From Auriscalpium vulgare (Eukaryota; Basidiomycota; Agaricomycetes; Russulales; Auriscalpiaceae): DNA of 64,000 nt. A model generated the notes under the pieces. It worked only from the letters and a program-made list of their open reading frames with translations. It was not told where the DNA came from and made no database searches. The stretch is from assembly GCA_019915015.1 (NCBI GenBank), contig JAHBBC010000020.1, forward strand, positions 186,001 to 250,000. Reading direction: 5' to 3'. The translations under genes were made by a program, and so were the position numbers. This document shows positions 22,975 to 33,191 of the stretch, piece after piece; the first letter of the stretch is position 1, and each line of letters starts with the position of its first letter.

Positions 22975-23822
22975 TCCCCGGTTTGATTGCCGTTGCCTTT
23001 CGGATTTGCTTATTGACTATCTTATAATCTATCACACTTGGTTCATTCATCCTGACTTCCACCAGCACCAGCACAAGTCCCGTCCCTTGTCTATGCTCTG
23101 TTCAGCACCTACAGCAATTATTATCTATGGATAGACTGGTGACCAGCTGCAAAATCGCAGCGACGAGCGAGCTGATGGGAAGTTTTCTGTGACACACCTT
23201 CGGCGTCTTCCGGTGGCTACGCCCGGCCCGCTCGTTCGGCCCCCTGCCGATGCCTTGCCAACAGGCTCGCGCGTCCCCTTCGAGTTGTCCCTCTCGCCCA
23301 CGACTCGCGTCCACGTCACTCCACATCCCATCTCCTCGACGTCTCGCGCACCTGCCATTAAGTCCCAGCGCATCACCATGCACTGCTGCAGTCTGCGCGC
23401 CGTCGACCAAGCATTCTGCGGCACAGCCATGATTGGCGCCCTGCGCACCGTCGGGGGTGGGCGCGACAAACCAGCGGGCTGCGGGACACCCTCCTGCACC
23501 TGCTTGGGTCGGATTTGGTGCGTCATATTAGTGCGCAGTTGGCTGTGCAATCAAGCTTACGCTGCTCTAGCCTAGCCTTGCTGGACGCAGACAACGGGTC
23601 CGACCCGCTCGTCGACGCGTCCACTCTCGCCGCGCATCTGCGCTTCGTCTTCCACCCGACGCTCCAGCACTCGATACCCCTGCGCCTCCTTCCCCCGCAG
23701 CACGCGCACCTCGCTAGCCTCCCCACCTGCGCTCACCGAGCTCACAAACCTTGCGCTGTTGGACGACGCGTCATGCATCTGCGCAATCAGCACAGCGCGC
23801 GCCCTGTCCTCCGCGGCCGACA
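22975..23822. other. Intergenic region
   Basis: No gene recognised. Overlapping GC-rich frames on both strands have no family motifs. The last 200 bases may include lost 5' exons of the aspartic protease remnant that follows. Confidence 0.4.
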
Positions 23823-24396
23823 CCAGCACTGTGCGGGACGCGTGTCGGGAATTCCACAGATCGTCCGTCACTGGCGAGCGGTACACAGACACCGTGTCCA
23901 TTGCTGGCTTGACCGTACGTTCGCAGCTCTTTGCTTGCTGAGAGTCTATCTGACGCATTGTTTTCTGCTGTAGGCCACGGGTCAGACCCTCGGCTCCGCG
24001 AAGACCTTTTCTACGGGCTTCGATAGCTCCCAGTTCCCTGCGCAGTCGCTCTCGGACTACAACACCAACCCGCTCTTCCAATCGCTCATCGCGGTGGGTA
24101 TCGGCGGCGTCAACGACCAGCTGTACTCCGGAGACTTCACCACCATCGACGTCTCCACGGCGGTCAGTATTTCGCCACGCGAATGTGATCGTGATGCTGA
24201 TGCTTATGCGGTCGCTGCGCAGGTACTGGCAGACGACCTTCCACAGCATCTCTGTCAACGGCCAGCAGGTCGTGGACAGCACCGCGGCCATCATCGACAC
24301 CGGCACCACGCACTCCTCCACCGCCATCGCGGCACTCTACGCGCAGATCAGCGCCGCCCAAGAGGATGACTCTCTCGGCACCTGCCTCTACAGCAG
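23823..24396 (+). pseudogene. Aspartic protease (pepsin family A1) remnant
   Basis: Fragments in family order: S-S-V-T-G-E-R-Y-T-D-T-V-S-I-A-G-L, an intron (GTACGT...CTGTAG), A-T-G-Q-T-L-G-S-A-K-T-F-S-T-G-F, then Y-N-T-N-P-L-F-Q-S-L-I-A, G-V-N-D-Q-L-Y-S-G-D-F, another intron, and Y-W-Q-T-T-F-H-S-I-S-V-N-G-Q with the second catalytic motif A-A-I-I-D-T-G-T-T. The N-terminal half with the first D-T-G-S, the Y-G-D-G flap and the segment between the two lobes is missing or shortened, so it cannot be an active protease. The C-terminus after C-L-Y-S is also lost. Such enzymes are normally secreted or vacuolar. Confidence 0.7.
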
Positions 24397-24449
24397 TGCG
24401 TATTCCCCTCGTATGTGCGCCGCATTGTCGGTGACGCCGCGTGCACAGT

Positions 24450-25415
24450 CCCGTGCTCGTTCAACACACATGAGGACCTGCGGGATGCGTCGGCGTGCGA
24501 TGCGTGGCGTCGTGCGCGCGTTCGCTCGGGACATGGGGGTGAGTTCTTCGTTCGTCTTGTGGGATGTATCTTCTGATCCCAAGTCGACTAGGGTATTTGC
24601 GGCTTGAGACGAGAGCCGACGAGCTCGACTTGCTCATCGTGAAGGCGCCGGCCCCCCGTCCCAACCTTGAGCTTATCTCGCAGCCCGAGATCGGCACGGA
24701 CCCGGGCGGGTGGTTCGTCCACCGCGCGCAGTACATCCCGACGCACCTCACCCTCAGCGAGCGCAAGTTCCTGCGGCTGCTCGATGCGGCACTCCAGGTG
24801 TCCGAGTACCCAGACAAGATCGACACCATCGGACTCGGGCTGAGCAAGGCGAAGCGCGTTGTGTACCAGATTCGCGAGCTGTGCGCGATTCTGTCGGGGC
24901 TTATGCTCGCGGCAGACTACAAGCAGGGCCAAGAGCTGTTCGCGGAGCGCGACGTCCACGGGAACGAGGAGTTCTATCAACGGATATTCGAGCTAGGGCG
25001 GCGCTACAAGATTACGAACCCGGACAAGATGCGTATTACATATGGGAAGCTCATATACCTGCTGCAGGTGCGTCTACATCGACAGTCTCGTGCGGGCCGA
25101 CAATATTGACGCGCGCCGTAGGACAGTCAAACACCAGAAGTCAAGGACATCCTCGGTTTCCCTTGCGTCGCCCCCATCAACACCGTCTACACGCTCCTCT
25201 ACGTGCACGGAGCGCTGGACATGCTGCACGACTCCCCGCTCATCATTGTCGCGATGCAAGAACTCACCTCGATCAACCGCGGCCAATGCGAGATCCAGCG
25301 CGACATCAAGGCGAAGGAGCGCGCGATCGAGACGCTCTCTTCATGTTGGGTGTCGGTGGACCTGTCCAAGGACACGGTGCAGCAGGCGCTGTACATGCCA
25401 CATCACTCGCACGCG
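24450..25415 (+). pseudogene. DUF2009 (UPF0652-type) protein, truncated
   Basis: The tract after the acceptor at about 24593 reads Y-L-R-L-E-T-R-A-D-E-L-D-L-L-I-V-K-A-P. It continues through R-A-Q-Y-I-P-T-H-L-T-L-S-E-R-K-F-L-R-L-L, an intron (about 25068-25122), then V-K-D-I-L-G-F-P-C-V-A-P-I-N-T-V-Y and I-Q-R-D-I-K-A-K-E-R-A-I-E. This is how I remember the central part of DUF2009 proteins, conserved eukaryotic proteins of uncertain function. The normal N-terminal third is absent except perhaps D-A-W-R-R-A-R at about 24500. After about 25400 the sequence leaves the family. It directly abuts the protease remnant, so two unrelated gene fragments are juxtaposed. Confidence 0.65.
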
Positions 25416-27182
25416 CTGCTATTCCACCCTTCCCTTACGCCAAGTTGCCAACGCGCACCCTTCCGTACTCGCACCCACTTCCACGCCACGTCACCCCCGC
25501 GCTCGTCATCCCTACCCTTCCGCCCTTCGTGCGCCTCGTTACCTACCGCCCAGCCCGGCGTGACAACCATCCAACATTGACATTCCGCGCCCCCTAGCGT
25601 CTTCCCGGCCCCGACTCGCAGAGTGACAGCTCCGCGGTAAGTTTAGCAGCTCGTCAGAGATTTGGCGCACGTCTCATGATCACCCCTCGCCCCCGTCAGC
25701 TTATCCTTCATTCACCCGCGGCGCTCGAAGACTCCGGCCTCCACCTTGGACGCCGCAGGCACGTTGCTCTTCATGTCTATCAACACGCACCTCGTCAACC
25801 CCGCACGATGACCTTGAGTCACCCCACACACAGTGTCCGCACGCCGCACACCGTAATTGCCACTTGCGAGCACGATGCCCGACAAGTCATCCACCAGCCC
25901 CGCACGCCGCACCTGCACGCCGCGCCTCGCCCTCGTCGTCCGACGTGCCGCAAAGTGCCGCGGGCCTTCACTACCGCCCCTCGCTTGCCAGCCTGCGCAT
26001 TCGCCAATGCACAGCGACGCCGCGTGAGGCGCGCTGGACGACAAGACGCGCCGCGCGCAGTGACTAGTGACTCCCAGTGTCAAAGGCCCGCGCGGTGGGA
26101 TTTGGGCCTCCTGCGCTGAATGAGAAGACACGCCTGCGGCTGAGCAGACGGCGATCAGCAGCGACAAGCCGTGCACGCAGTTGTACTCACTTACTCGTCA
26201 TGGTCGAGCACACGAGGTACGCGCGTCTATTTTCCCTTTTCGATCACTAACACTCACTTTGACGCTAAAGCCTGCCGCTCTGCTCACTTGTCGCCTTGAC
26301 GTCGTCCGGCATCCTGCGTACTGGCACGGTGCAACCTCACCTTAGTTCAATGAACGTGGACAAGCCCGACCGCGCTGTCGTTGCACAAGTCCGGCCGCGC
26401 GTGCCTCAGAAATCCGCGTTGCAGGCAAGCCGCGCTGATCGACGTGATCACCCTCGTCCGCCCCTTGTACCGCGCCCGTGCGTACTCGCCCATGTGGTTC
26501 TGCGTTGGCGATGACTAGGCTGCACGGGTACGTCGTCATCGCGCCGACCCCTTTGTTACGATTTCACTGACGTCTTTGCTCTTAGCCACCTACTTCGAAA
26601 TTGTCACAACTCCGCTGGACAACGAGATTTCGCGACAATGAAGACCACTGGCACACAAATACACGTCGGACGCCTTCGCAGGCCATGCAGCCACCCGACG
26701 GTGACTGCGCTCACGACTCGAAACCTCTGGACGAGGCGCCCTACGACACTGCGCGACCTCCGCGCATCGTCGCGGCCATCTTTGCATCCCGCCATCTTTG
26801 CATCCTGCCAAGATACCACCGGACCGCTGGATGCGTCGCGATGTGGCGATCGCCGTACAACTCCCATCACGCCGGACATGGAAGCTGGAGCGGGCGCGCT
26901 GCGCCTAGGTACGTCCGCTGTCAACTTTGTCTTCGATTTCTTTGGCTTACCTACCTCATCTCTTTCATAATATTCAGACGTGCGGGTGCCGCCCCTGGAC
27001 GCGTCATCCGGCGCATGCTTACTCGTCTGCACGACGTCAAGACGATCATGGTAGCGCACGACGCGCGGACAGGGGCCAAAGCCGAGCTTGCGACGTCGTC
27101 CCGCCGCACCAAAAGCACGCTGGACGCCCGCGCACGCTCAACTTAAGCGTGGTGGCCGTGCGCCACTTCAACGGACGCCGAC
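25416..27182. repeat. Degenerate GC-rich repeat region left of the gypsy element
   Basis: No gene recognised. From about 25.9 kb the sequence is built of irregular units containing CTGGACG or GGACGCG and resembles 42.8-44.2 kb on the other side of the gypsy element. Shared landmarks are a GCAGTGACTAGTGACT...TGAATGAGAAG stretch (26045 and 44152) and a TAGGTACGT...CCTACTTCAT-like stretch followed by GCGTCATCCGGC-like sequence (26907-27010 and 43120-43215). It is probably an old, decayed repeat family. Confidence 0.45.
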
Positions 27183-27186
27183 GCGT

Positions 27187-27844
27187 TGATACGCTATCAC
27201 CCGGGACGGACCCTAGCGGGGCGTGCGGCGAGTGCCTCACAGGACAACAACCACCAACACTGCCTCCTATACGTCGCGATCCAGTCCGGGTGACTAGTCT
27301 TGCTGAGGGGGGGAAGGTGTTCGTGTCGCTGTTGCGCTTCGTGCCCTCCCCGCGGTCGTGCGGGGCCACCTCCTACCGCCTAAACACCAAACTAAACACT
27401 CACCTGCCTGGGGATGCCCTCTGCGGGATCCTCCTCCGAGTGCTTCGCACCCGTGTGCGAAGCGTCCGCCTATGGGCCGTCGCACCCCCTCTTGCCTGTC
27501 CGCCTGCCTACCTGTTCCCACATCGGTGGGGTCCTTCCTTCCTAAGTCTGGTAGCGCCTCAGGCTACAGTTTCTGTGAGGTAAAGGGTGTGGGTGGCTTG
27601 CGCCGCCCACAGGTTGATTGGGTTGCTACGTCTCGCGCAGCTCCCTAAGTAGTGGCTCTACCTACGTCGCTAAGCCCTCCCGATCTAGCCCGTTCCGGTG
27701 ATCCGTTCCGTCGCCAGTCCCGGTTGCTCCTGGGTCGCCGGACCACGTTCCCATCACCCCCGCTCCCGCGACCCTGCGCCTCGCATGCTGCTTCCCCGTC
27801 TCGCGACGTCTCGCTACACGCTTGCCCGCGGCCTGAACCTATCA
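27187..27844 (-). repeat. 3' LTR of the gypsy element
   Basis: 658 bp, TGATACGC...CCTATCA on the plus strand. Translated frames within it are identical in the two LTRs, so any divergence is very small. It carries a C-rich tract and a palindrome GTGCTTCGCACCCGTGTGCG near 27439. The cargo gene at 27973 starts 128 bp beyond its inner edge and reads away from it. Confidence 0.95.
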
Positions 27845-27855
27845 TTTCTCCCCCC
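27845..27855 (-). other. Polypurine tract
   Basis: On the minus strand the sequence immediately before the 3' LTR is GGGGGGAGAAA, the expected RNase H-resistant primer for plus-strand DNA synthesis. A related block recurs at about 33134-33173. Confidence 0.75.
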
Positions 27856-27905
27856 AACTGAAACTGCAACTGTCCCCAGTTGCCAGGAACCGTGCGGAAG
27901 CGGCA

Positions 27906-27910
27906 TATAA
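27906..27910 (+). promoter_or_regulatory. TATA box candidate for the first cargo gene
   Basis: GGCATATAAGGG lies 67 bp upstream of the ATG at 27973, in a sequence otherwise poor in AT, and outside the LTR. Position and context suit a core promoter for the antisense genes, suggesting they are transcribed independently of the retroviral RNA. Confidence 0.45.
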
Positions 27911-27972
27911 GGGCTCGCGACCTTTCGCGATAACGTCGCTTGTAGCATCCCTTTGCCGATTTCTGTCCCGCG

Positions 27973-29221
27973 ATGTCCCTCCCCGCAGCGTCTGCCACCG
28001 CCGACAACCTCGACCTCCTCCGCCTGTTGACGCAGGCCCCCTTCGCTGGTTTTGACCTTGGGGATGCCGAACGGGAGGTTGCGCTACGTCTAGAGTGGGC
28101 CGACAAAGTCAACCAGCTCGTGGTGCGTGCTGGTCCCCGACCGCGTCTTTTCCCGGCTTGGCTGATGATGAACTCAATTCCAGACCCTTTCTTCAATCCG
28201 CGCGTCCCGCAGCCTGCGCGATCTTGCCTTCCACTTCACCTCGCCGATCCTCGAGTTCATGGTGAAGCTCGTTCCAGCGTCCGCCCCTCTCGCCCAGCGC
28301 TTCGAGGGCACCCTCATGCGTACCCTCCCCGACTCAGCGCGCGCCAGCCCGCGGTGGTCCCAGATGTTCTCCCCTTTCCCTGCCGACGCTACCGACGCGG
28401 AACTCCACGTCTTGATCACCATCGTGGAGGCTGGGCTCTGGACCGTGTACTACTTCGGAGACGGTTCTGTCGAATCCTACCTCCATGAAATCACGGAGTT
28501 GCATGGCGCCTTCCCCACCCTGCGTCCTCAGGGGATGCAGAGCTGGCTCCTACGTGATTTCGACGCCCGGGCCGTCCATGGGATGTTTGTTATTACCCGC
28601 GAAGACGCCGTGTGCCGCGCCCTGGCCTACCACGTCCGTGGTGCCTCCAGCTCCCCCCACTCTCGTGCCTACGCGGGCCGCCTCACCACGGGCGTGGTGT
28701 ACTACCTATTGGGGGGCCTCGCGGAGGACTCGGTGGATATGTTACGGGACTTTACCACCATTTCCGAGGCCTTCGACACGTTTCGCGATATTTGGGCGGA
28801 CTGGCCACTGGTGTTGGATCGCCTCGACATGCGCTGGGCCGCGATGGCAACCTGTATGGGCGGGATGCTGGACGCATGGGGATTAGGGTCCCGCCTCCTG
28901 GCCAACCTCCAGCCCGCAGACTTCCTGGTCCAGGATATCAGCGTGGCCTCGATTCGCGCCATCGAGCAGATCAGTTCTGCGCGCCTCTCGCACATCTCCT
29001 CCTCCCAAGCCATAGCTGAGATACCCCTAGGCTTCGATGCCATAGTCCATCCCTCGGACCAGCCGGGCCCTCTTCCCTTCCCCGCGCACCCCACGGTACC
29101 AGCGCCGACGGCCCCCTCCGCGTCTCCTACCTACGCCGGGGAGATACCGCCGCCCATTGCCAGCTCGGAAGAAGTCGAGGAGGGGGAGGTGATCGAGCTT
29201 CTGATGGAGCGCGAGGAATAG
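27973..29221 (+). CDS. Cargo gene 1 of the gypsy element, unknown function
   Basis: Exons 27973-28122 and 28184-29221 (a 61-bp intron, GTGCGT...TCCAG) encode 395 residues. The start M-S-L-P-A-A-S-A-T is preceded by a TATA-like box. The protein is soluble-looking: helical segments such as L-R-D-L-A-F-H-F-T-S-P-I-L-E-F-M and L-H-V-L-I-T-I-V-E-A-G-L-W-T-V-Y-Y, then a proline-rich tail and an acidic end (S-S-E-E-V-E-E-G-E-V). I do not recognise a domain. It is antisense to gag-pol and 16 bp upstream of cargo gene 2. The intron shows that it is expressed, if at all, from its own plus-strand transcript. Confidence 0.6.
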
Positions 29222-29237
29222 GTATATTCCCGGGCCA

Positions 29238-30740
29238 ATGTCTGTAGAATGTTCCATAGCTATTGAAATGGAACCAGGAGCCATGTGCGGCTTCCCCCTG
29301 TCCCTGTGCCACGTTTCGCGATGCCTTGCGATAAGCTCCTGGGCCCATGCCGGAGGCTCCGTCTGGGTCGCGATCTGTCGCGATAACCCACGTTGGCCGG
29401 AACTCCGGCGAGACCCTCGTGTTTTGGTCTTCGCGCTGTATCGCGACGCCGCGATGGTGTGCCTCTTTCCCTACTCGCGCCGCCTATATGAGGGGGCTGC
29501 GACGATGGCCTTTTCCAAAAACCCTCAACGCCCCAGTCCGTCCGACTACCTCCTCCACATGCAGGCCGTCCTTCTCCGCGCGTTTTCGCGTTTCCGGCTG
29601 TACCAGCTGTTGATACATCCGGTTGAGGTGCCCTTGCCTGGTGCCGACGCTTCCTCATTTCCCGCGGCCGCCGTTGCCTGGCTTCAGGAGATCTCCGACC
29701 TATTGGTGCGTCGTCCCGCGGCCCTCTTTTCCCTCATCCCGGCCTCGTACTGACGTTGTCTTCGCTTCTTCCCCCCTTTTCAGCAGGACCATCGCGAGAC
29801 GTCGCATTTTACCCTACCGGCCCTCGCGTCCATGACCGTCGTCTCGACGCTCTCCTACCTAGCGGAGCGCTTTCCCGAAACGTTCGAACAAACCGCCCCC
29901 ATTCGCGCGAATATCGTAGGAAATATTCCGTTCGGAGGGGACAACGCCCCGGGGCAGCCACCCAGCGTCGCTCTGCTTCCTCACGTGGTCCATGTGGACT
30001 CCTTGGCCCACCTGGTGGAGCGCTCCGTTTGGTTGCTGTACCGTCACCAACTTCACGGCCGGGCAACTTTCGAGGTCAACTTGGCAGCGCTGTTCGGCCC
30101 CGAGTTTGCCCCCCGTCCCGACGGCCTTGCCACCCGTGTTGCCGAGTTATTCCTTCGCGACCTCGATCGTTTGAGTGACGACCTCGACCACGCCGACGGG
30201 CTGGTCGGGGCCCTCATGCTCCCCTTGAACCGCGCCGTGATCGGAATGACCCACCCCCGCGACATTGGCGTCCTCGACTTCCTTGCGGCCGCGAGTCCCT
30301 CGTTGCAGGCTGCCCATCGTGCGAACGTCCGTGAAGCCGCCGACTATCTCGTTCCCGGCCTCAAGTTGGTCGCGGAGCTTCGCGACTTCGTTTGGGCGGA
30401 CCAATTGAACGCCAGCCACCTGCGCCACGCCGTCACTCGCCTCGAAGGCACCGCGGGAAAGCTGCTGTACGATGCCTGCGAAGTTGCCGCGGTCCTCGAC
30501 CACCTCGCCGGTGCCGGTCCTATGCGCCGTATGCTTACCGCCCTTCCCTTCCCGCCGCTTACTCACCGAGTCATCCGCCGCGGCTCTATCGCGTTCTCGT
30601 GGGGGGTCCCCAACCTTGTTGAGGTCGTGGGCCCGAGGCCTCCTGATGCCCTGAGTCGACGGGCTGGTCGTAGGAATGGGGGTAACCGCGCCCGGACTCC
30701 CGCGCCCAATGGTGCGTCTGGGTCCGGTGCGCCCGCGTAG
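29238..30740 (+). CDS. Cargo gene 2 of the gypsy element, unknown function
   Basis: Exons 29238-29705 and 29784-30740 (a 78-bp intron with a polypyrimidine tract and CAG acceptor) give up to 474 residues. The first 40 residues are cysteine-rich and unconvincing, so the true start could be one of the internal ATGs (29269 or 29284). Helical, leucine-rich stretches follow, e.g. L-L-H-M-Q-A-V-L-L-R-A-F-S-R-F-like and L-A-T-R-V-A-E-L-F-L-R-D-L-D-R-L. The tail is basic and proline/glycine-rich. No domain is recognised. The short gap after gene 1 leaves open that genes 1 and 2 are one transcription unit or are joined by a missed splice. Confidence 0.55.
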
Positions 30741-31019
30741 CGAGCGATTCCTGTAATTTGCCCAAGGCGCCCTTAGGGCCCAGTAATGCCATTCCGTTCC
30801 CTATCCCTTCTTCTTGACTCGCGCGCGAACGCTCGCTAAGCCGTGTGAAGGTAAGCGCCGCACCTGTCGCGGCCCGGCGGGCCCGCTCTGCTTCCACGTC
30901 GGAAGCAAAAACCCACACGCTGGCGCGGCGCCCCGTCTTAACGCGACGCGTTGCGCCTCGACCTCTCCGTCTCTCTCTTTCCTCCCCTCACCTCTCCCTA
31001 TCTCCCCCCTTCCCTGGCC

Positions 31020-32933
31020 ATGTCTGCGTTCTCCCGCCCTATCAACCTCAGGAAACGGCTGTCCGCCGTAGAAGCGCTCGTCGCCTCCCTCCCCACAGTC
31101 GACTCCGCCCACTACGGCGAGTTCGCCGCGAACTGGGAGTCGGCCACGGTGAGTGCCCACGGCCTCTCGCTCCCGACGCTCTGCTGACCCTCCCTTGTGT
31201 CCAGTCCGCCTATGCTGAGGTGTTGGGGGAGGACCCCCCGCCGTCCGAGGTGCTGGACAGGATCGGGGCCGTGTCCGCCGTTGTCGACGCCTGGCCGTCC
31301 TCCGGCCCCTCCCCCACGCCGTCCTCACCCGCCATCCCCTACTCCACTCCCGTCGCCGCTCCCCTCTCCCGTCAGGCTGGCAAGCGGGCCCGCGCCGACA
31401 GTGCCCTCCCCGCGCCTTCTGTCCGCCCCCCGGTCTCCTCCACGCCTCACCGCGCCGCCGCCCGCGCTTCCCCGCCGCCCACCAAGCGCAACCGCGAGTC
31501 CGCCCCCTCCGAGGCTGACGCCGAGGCCGAGGTCGACGAGCTAGATGAGGCGGGGGACCCGCAGGAGCCCGTCGCGCAGCGCACCCGCGGCGCCACCAAA
31601 CTCCCCGCCCCCCGATCAGTCCCCGCCGCCGCCAAGTCGAAGGGCAAGGGCAAAGCCGTCCGCAGTTCCAAGCGCCCCGCCAACGTCCCCTCCGGCTCCC
31701 TCGTGCCTCCGCCCGCCGCCACTGTCCCCTCTTCCGAGGCCGGCTCCCCCGCGCCCGCCGCCGACCCTTCCACCTCCGTCAAGGGCGCCAAGATCCCCGT
31801 CGCTGACACCTTCCCGGGCCGCCGCCTTCAGGTACGTCGCCCTTTTCTTGTCCGTCGTGTTGCGCCGCTCACACTCCGACCCTCAGGCTTCCGCCCCCTG
31901 CTACCGCTGCGCCACGATGGACTCCCACCCCACGTGCTTCTTCACGGACGTCAGCGGCCGCCAGTGCCATCGCTGCTTCGTGGGCCACCACAAGTGCGAC
32001 GACGGTGTCCGCGGGACGCACTTCTACGTGGTGGGCAGCGACGGAGTCTCGCAGGATGTCGACCCTGCCGGCATCCATGTCCGTCCCCGGTCCTCCGCCT
32101 TCGACTGGGCCGACCACCCCGACCCTGCCGGCGCCGTCCCCATCCTCCGCTACGACTCCCCGCCGCAGCTTTTCCGGACCTACAACGCGCTCACGGAGGA
32201 GCTCAACACCATCAGCGTCAACTACGCGACGCTCGACGCCCGGGCCCGCGGCATCGTCGCTGAGCGGAACTGGGTCTGGCGGACCCTGCAGCAGCTCGGC
32301 GACCCCGCGTTCCCTGCGCCTGCCGGGGGCCTCATCTCGCCGCAGGTTGGCCCCTTCGATCCGCCGCGCCGCCTCCCATTCCCTGCTCCCTCAGCGTCGC
32401 GTGCCGCTTCTCCCGCGCCGGCCAGGCCTGCCTCGCGCCTCCCCTCGCGCCGCCCTCGTCGGCTCTCATCGCCTCTTCCCTCCCGCTGCTTAGCGCCGCC
32501 GTCGTGGCTCCCCTCGGTCGCGCTTCTCGCCTTCCTTCCCCCGTGCCTCCGGTTGCTCCCGCTGCGCCCTTCTCGCCGCTCGCCTCTGCCGCTCCTCCCG
32601 CGTCGGACCCTGCCCCCGGCCCTACCATGCCTACCGCCGCCGCTCCCTCCTTCGAGGATGTCGGCACGCCGCCCTCCGCCGCGGCTGATGGTCCCGCTGA
32701 CCCCGCGCCCGCCGCTTAGCCGCTTGCGAGCCTTCTTCAAAAGGAGTCGCCCCTGCTTCAACAGCAGAGGGCCTTGGTGCTTCGATGCGGGGGGCGTTCC
32801 TCGTGTCCTAGGTGGGGGTTTCGGCGTCTCGCTGTCGTGTTGTCCGCTCGTTATCGGTCTGTTCATAGTTGTTCGCTATCCGTCGCTACCTCTTTGCTGT
32901 GTACATAGAATTCGCTATCCTGCTATGTTGTGA
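31020..32933 (+). CDS. Cargo gene 3 of the gypsy element, cysteine-cluster protein
   Basis: Exons 31020-31148, 31205-31831 and 31887-32933 give about 600 residues as read. Exon 1 is a leucine-rich helix (N-L-R-K-R-L-S-A-V-E-A-L). Exon 2 is basic and disordered (K-S-K-G-K-G-K-A, P/S/A-rich), suggesting nucleic-acid binding. Exon 3 opens with a probable zinc site at residues 257-289, spacing C-x2-C-x8-C-x9-C-x2-C-x6-C, then a coiled-coil-like stretch around L-T-E-E-L-N-T-I-S-V-N-Y-A-T-L-D. After about 32440 the frame turns arginine-rich. A +1C change in the CTCCCCTCG run would give a more plausible A/P/S-rich tail ending at 32719, so a frameshift is likely. Role unknown; I would guess DNA or RNA binding. 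Confidence 0.55.
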
Positions 32934-33133
32934 ATAGAGTCAATTGCTTGTGTCACAGTGTGAGCGTGTCCTATCGCGTTTCCGGCGCGACCTCAGCCTT
33001 GTTCCAGACCCTTGAAGCCTTAGTCGGTGCCTGCCCAGTCCGAGCTTCGCTAGCGCTCGCGACCTCGACTTATCGTCCTGACTCGTCTCCATCCGTACTT
33101 CCAGCTGTTCAGTCCTAAATACCACCGTCTAAT

Positions 33134-33173
33134 CCTCCCCCCAACTGAAATATCGACTGTCCTCAGTTGCCGT
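33134..33173 (-). repeat. Second copy of the polypurine-tract block
   Basis: CTCCCCCCAACTGAAA followed within 15 bases by ACTGTCC and CAGTTGCC; the same order and spacing are found at 27848-27886 next to the 3' LTR. It lies just downstream of the pol stop (33192). The two copies bracket the 5.3-kb cargo region, so the ancestral element probably ended here. Confidence 0.7.
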
Positions 33174-33191
33174 AGTGCTGGGCGGTACTTT

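Noticed and set aside
23572..24327. 251-codon minus-strand frame opposite the aspartic protease remnant
   Set aside because: It is the GC-rich shadow of the plus-strand protease fragments, which have recognisable family motifs; the minus frame has none.
27294..27648. Open frames of 75-96 codons within the LTR, identical in both LTRs (also 40188-40542)
   Set aside because: Identity reflects the identical LTRs; the frames overlap each other on both strands and have biased composition, so they are not evidence of genes.
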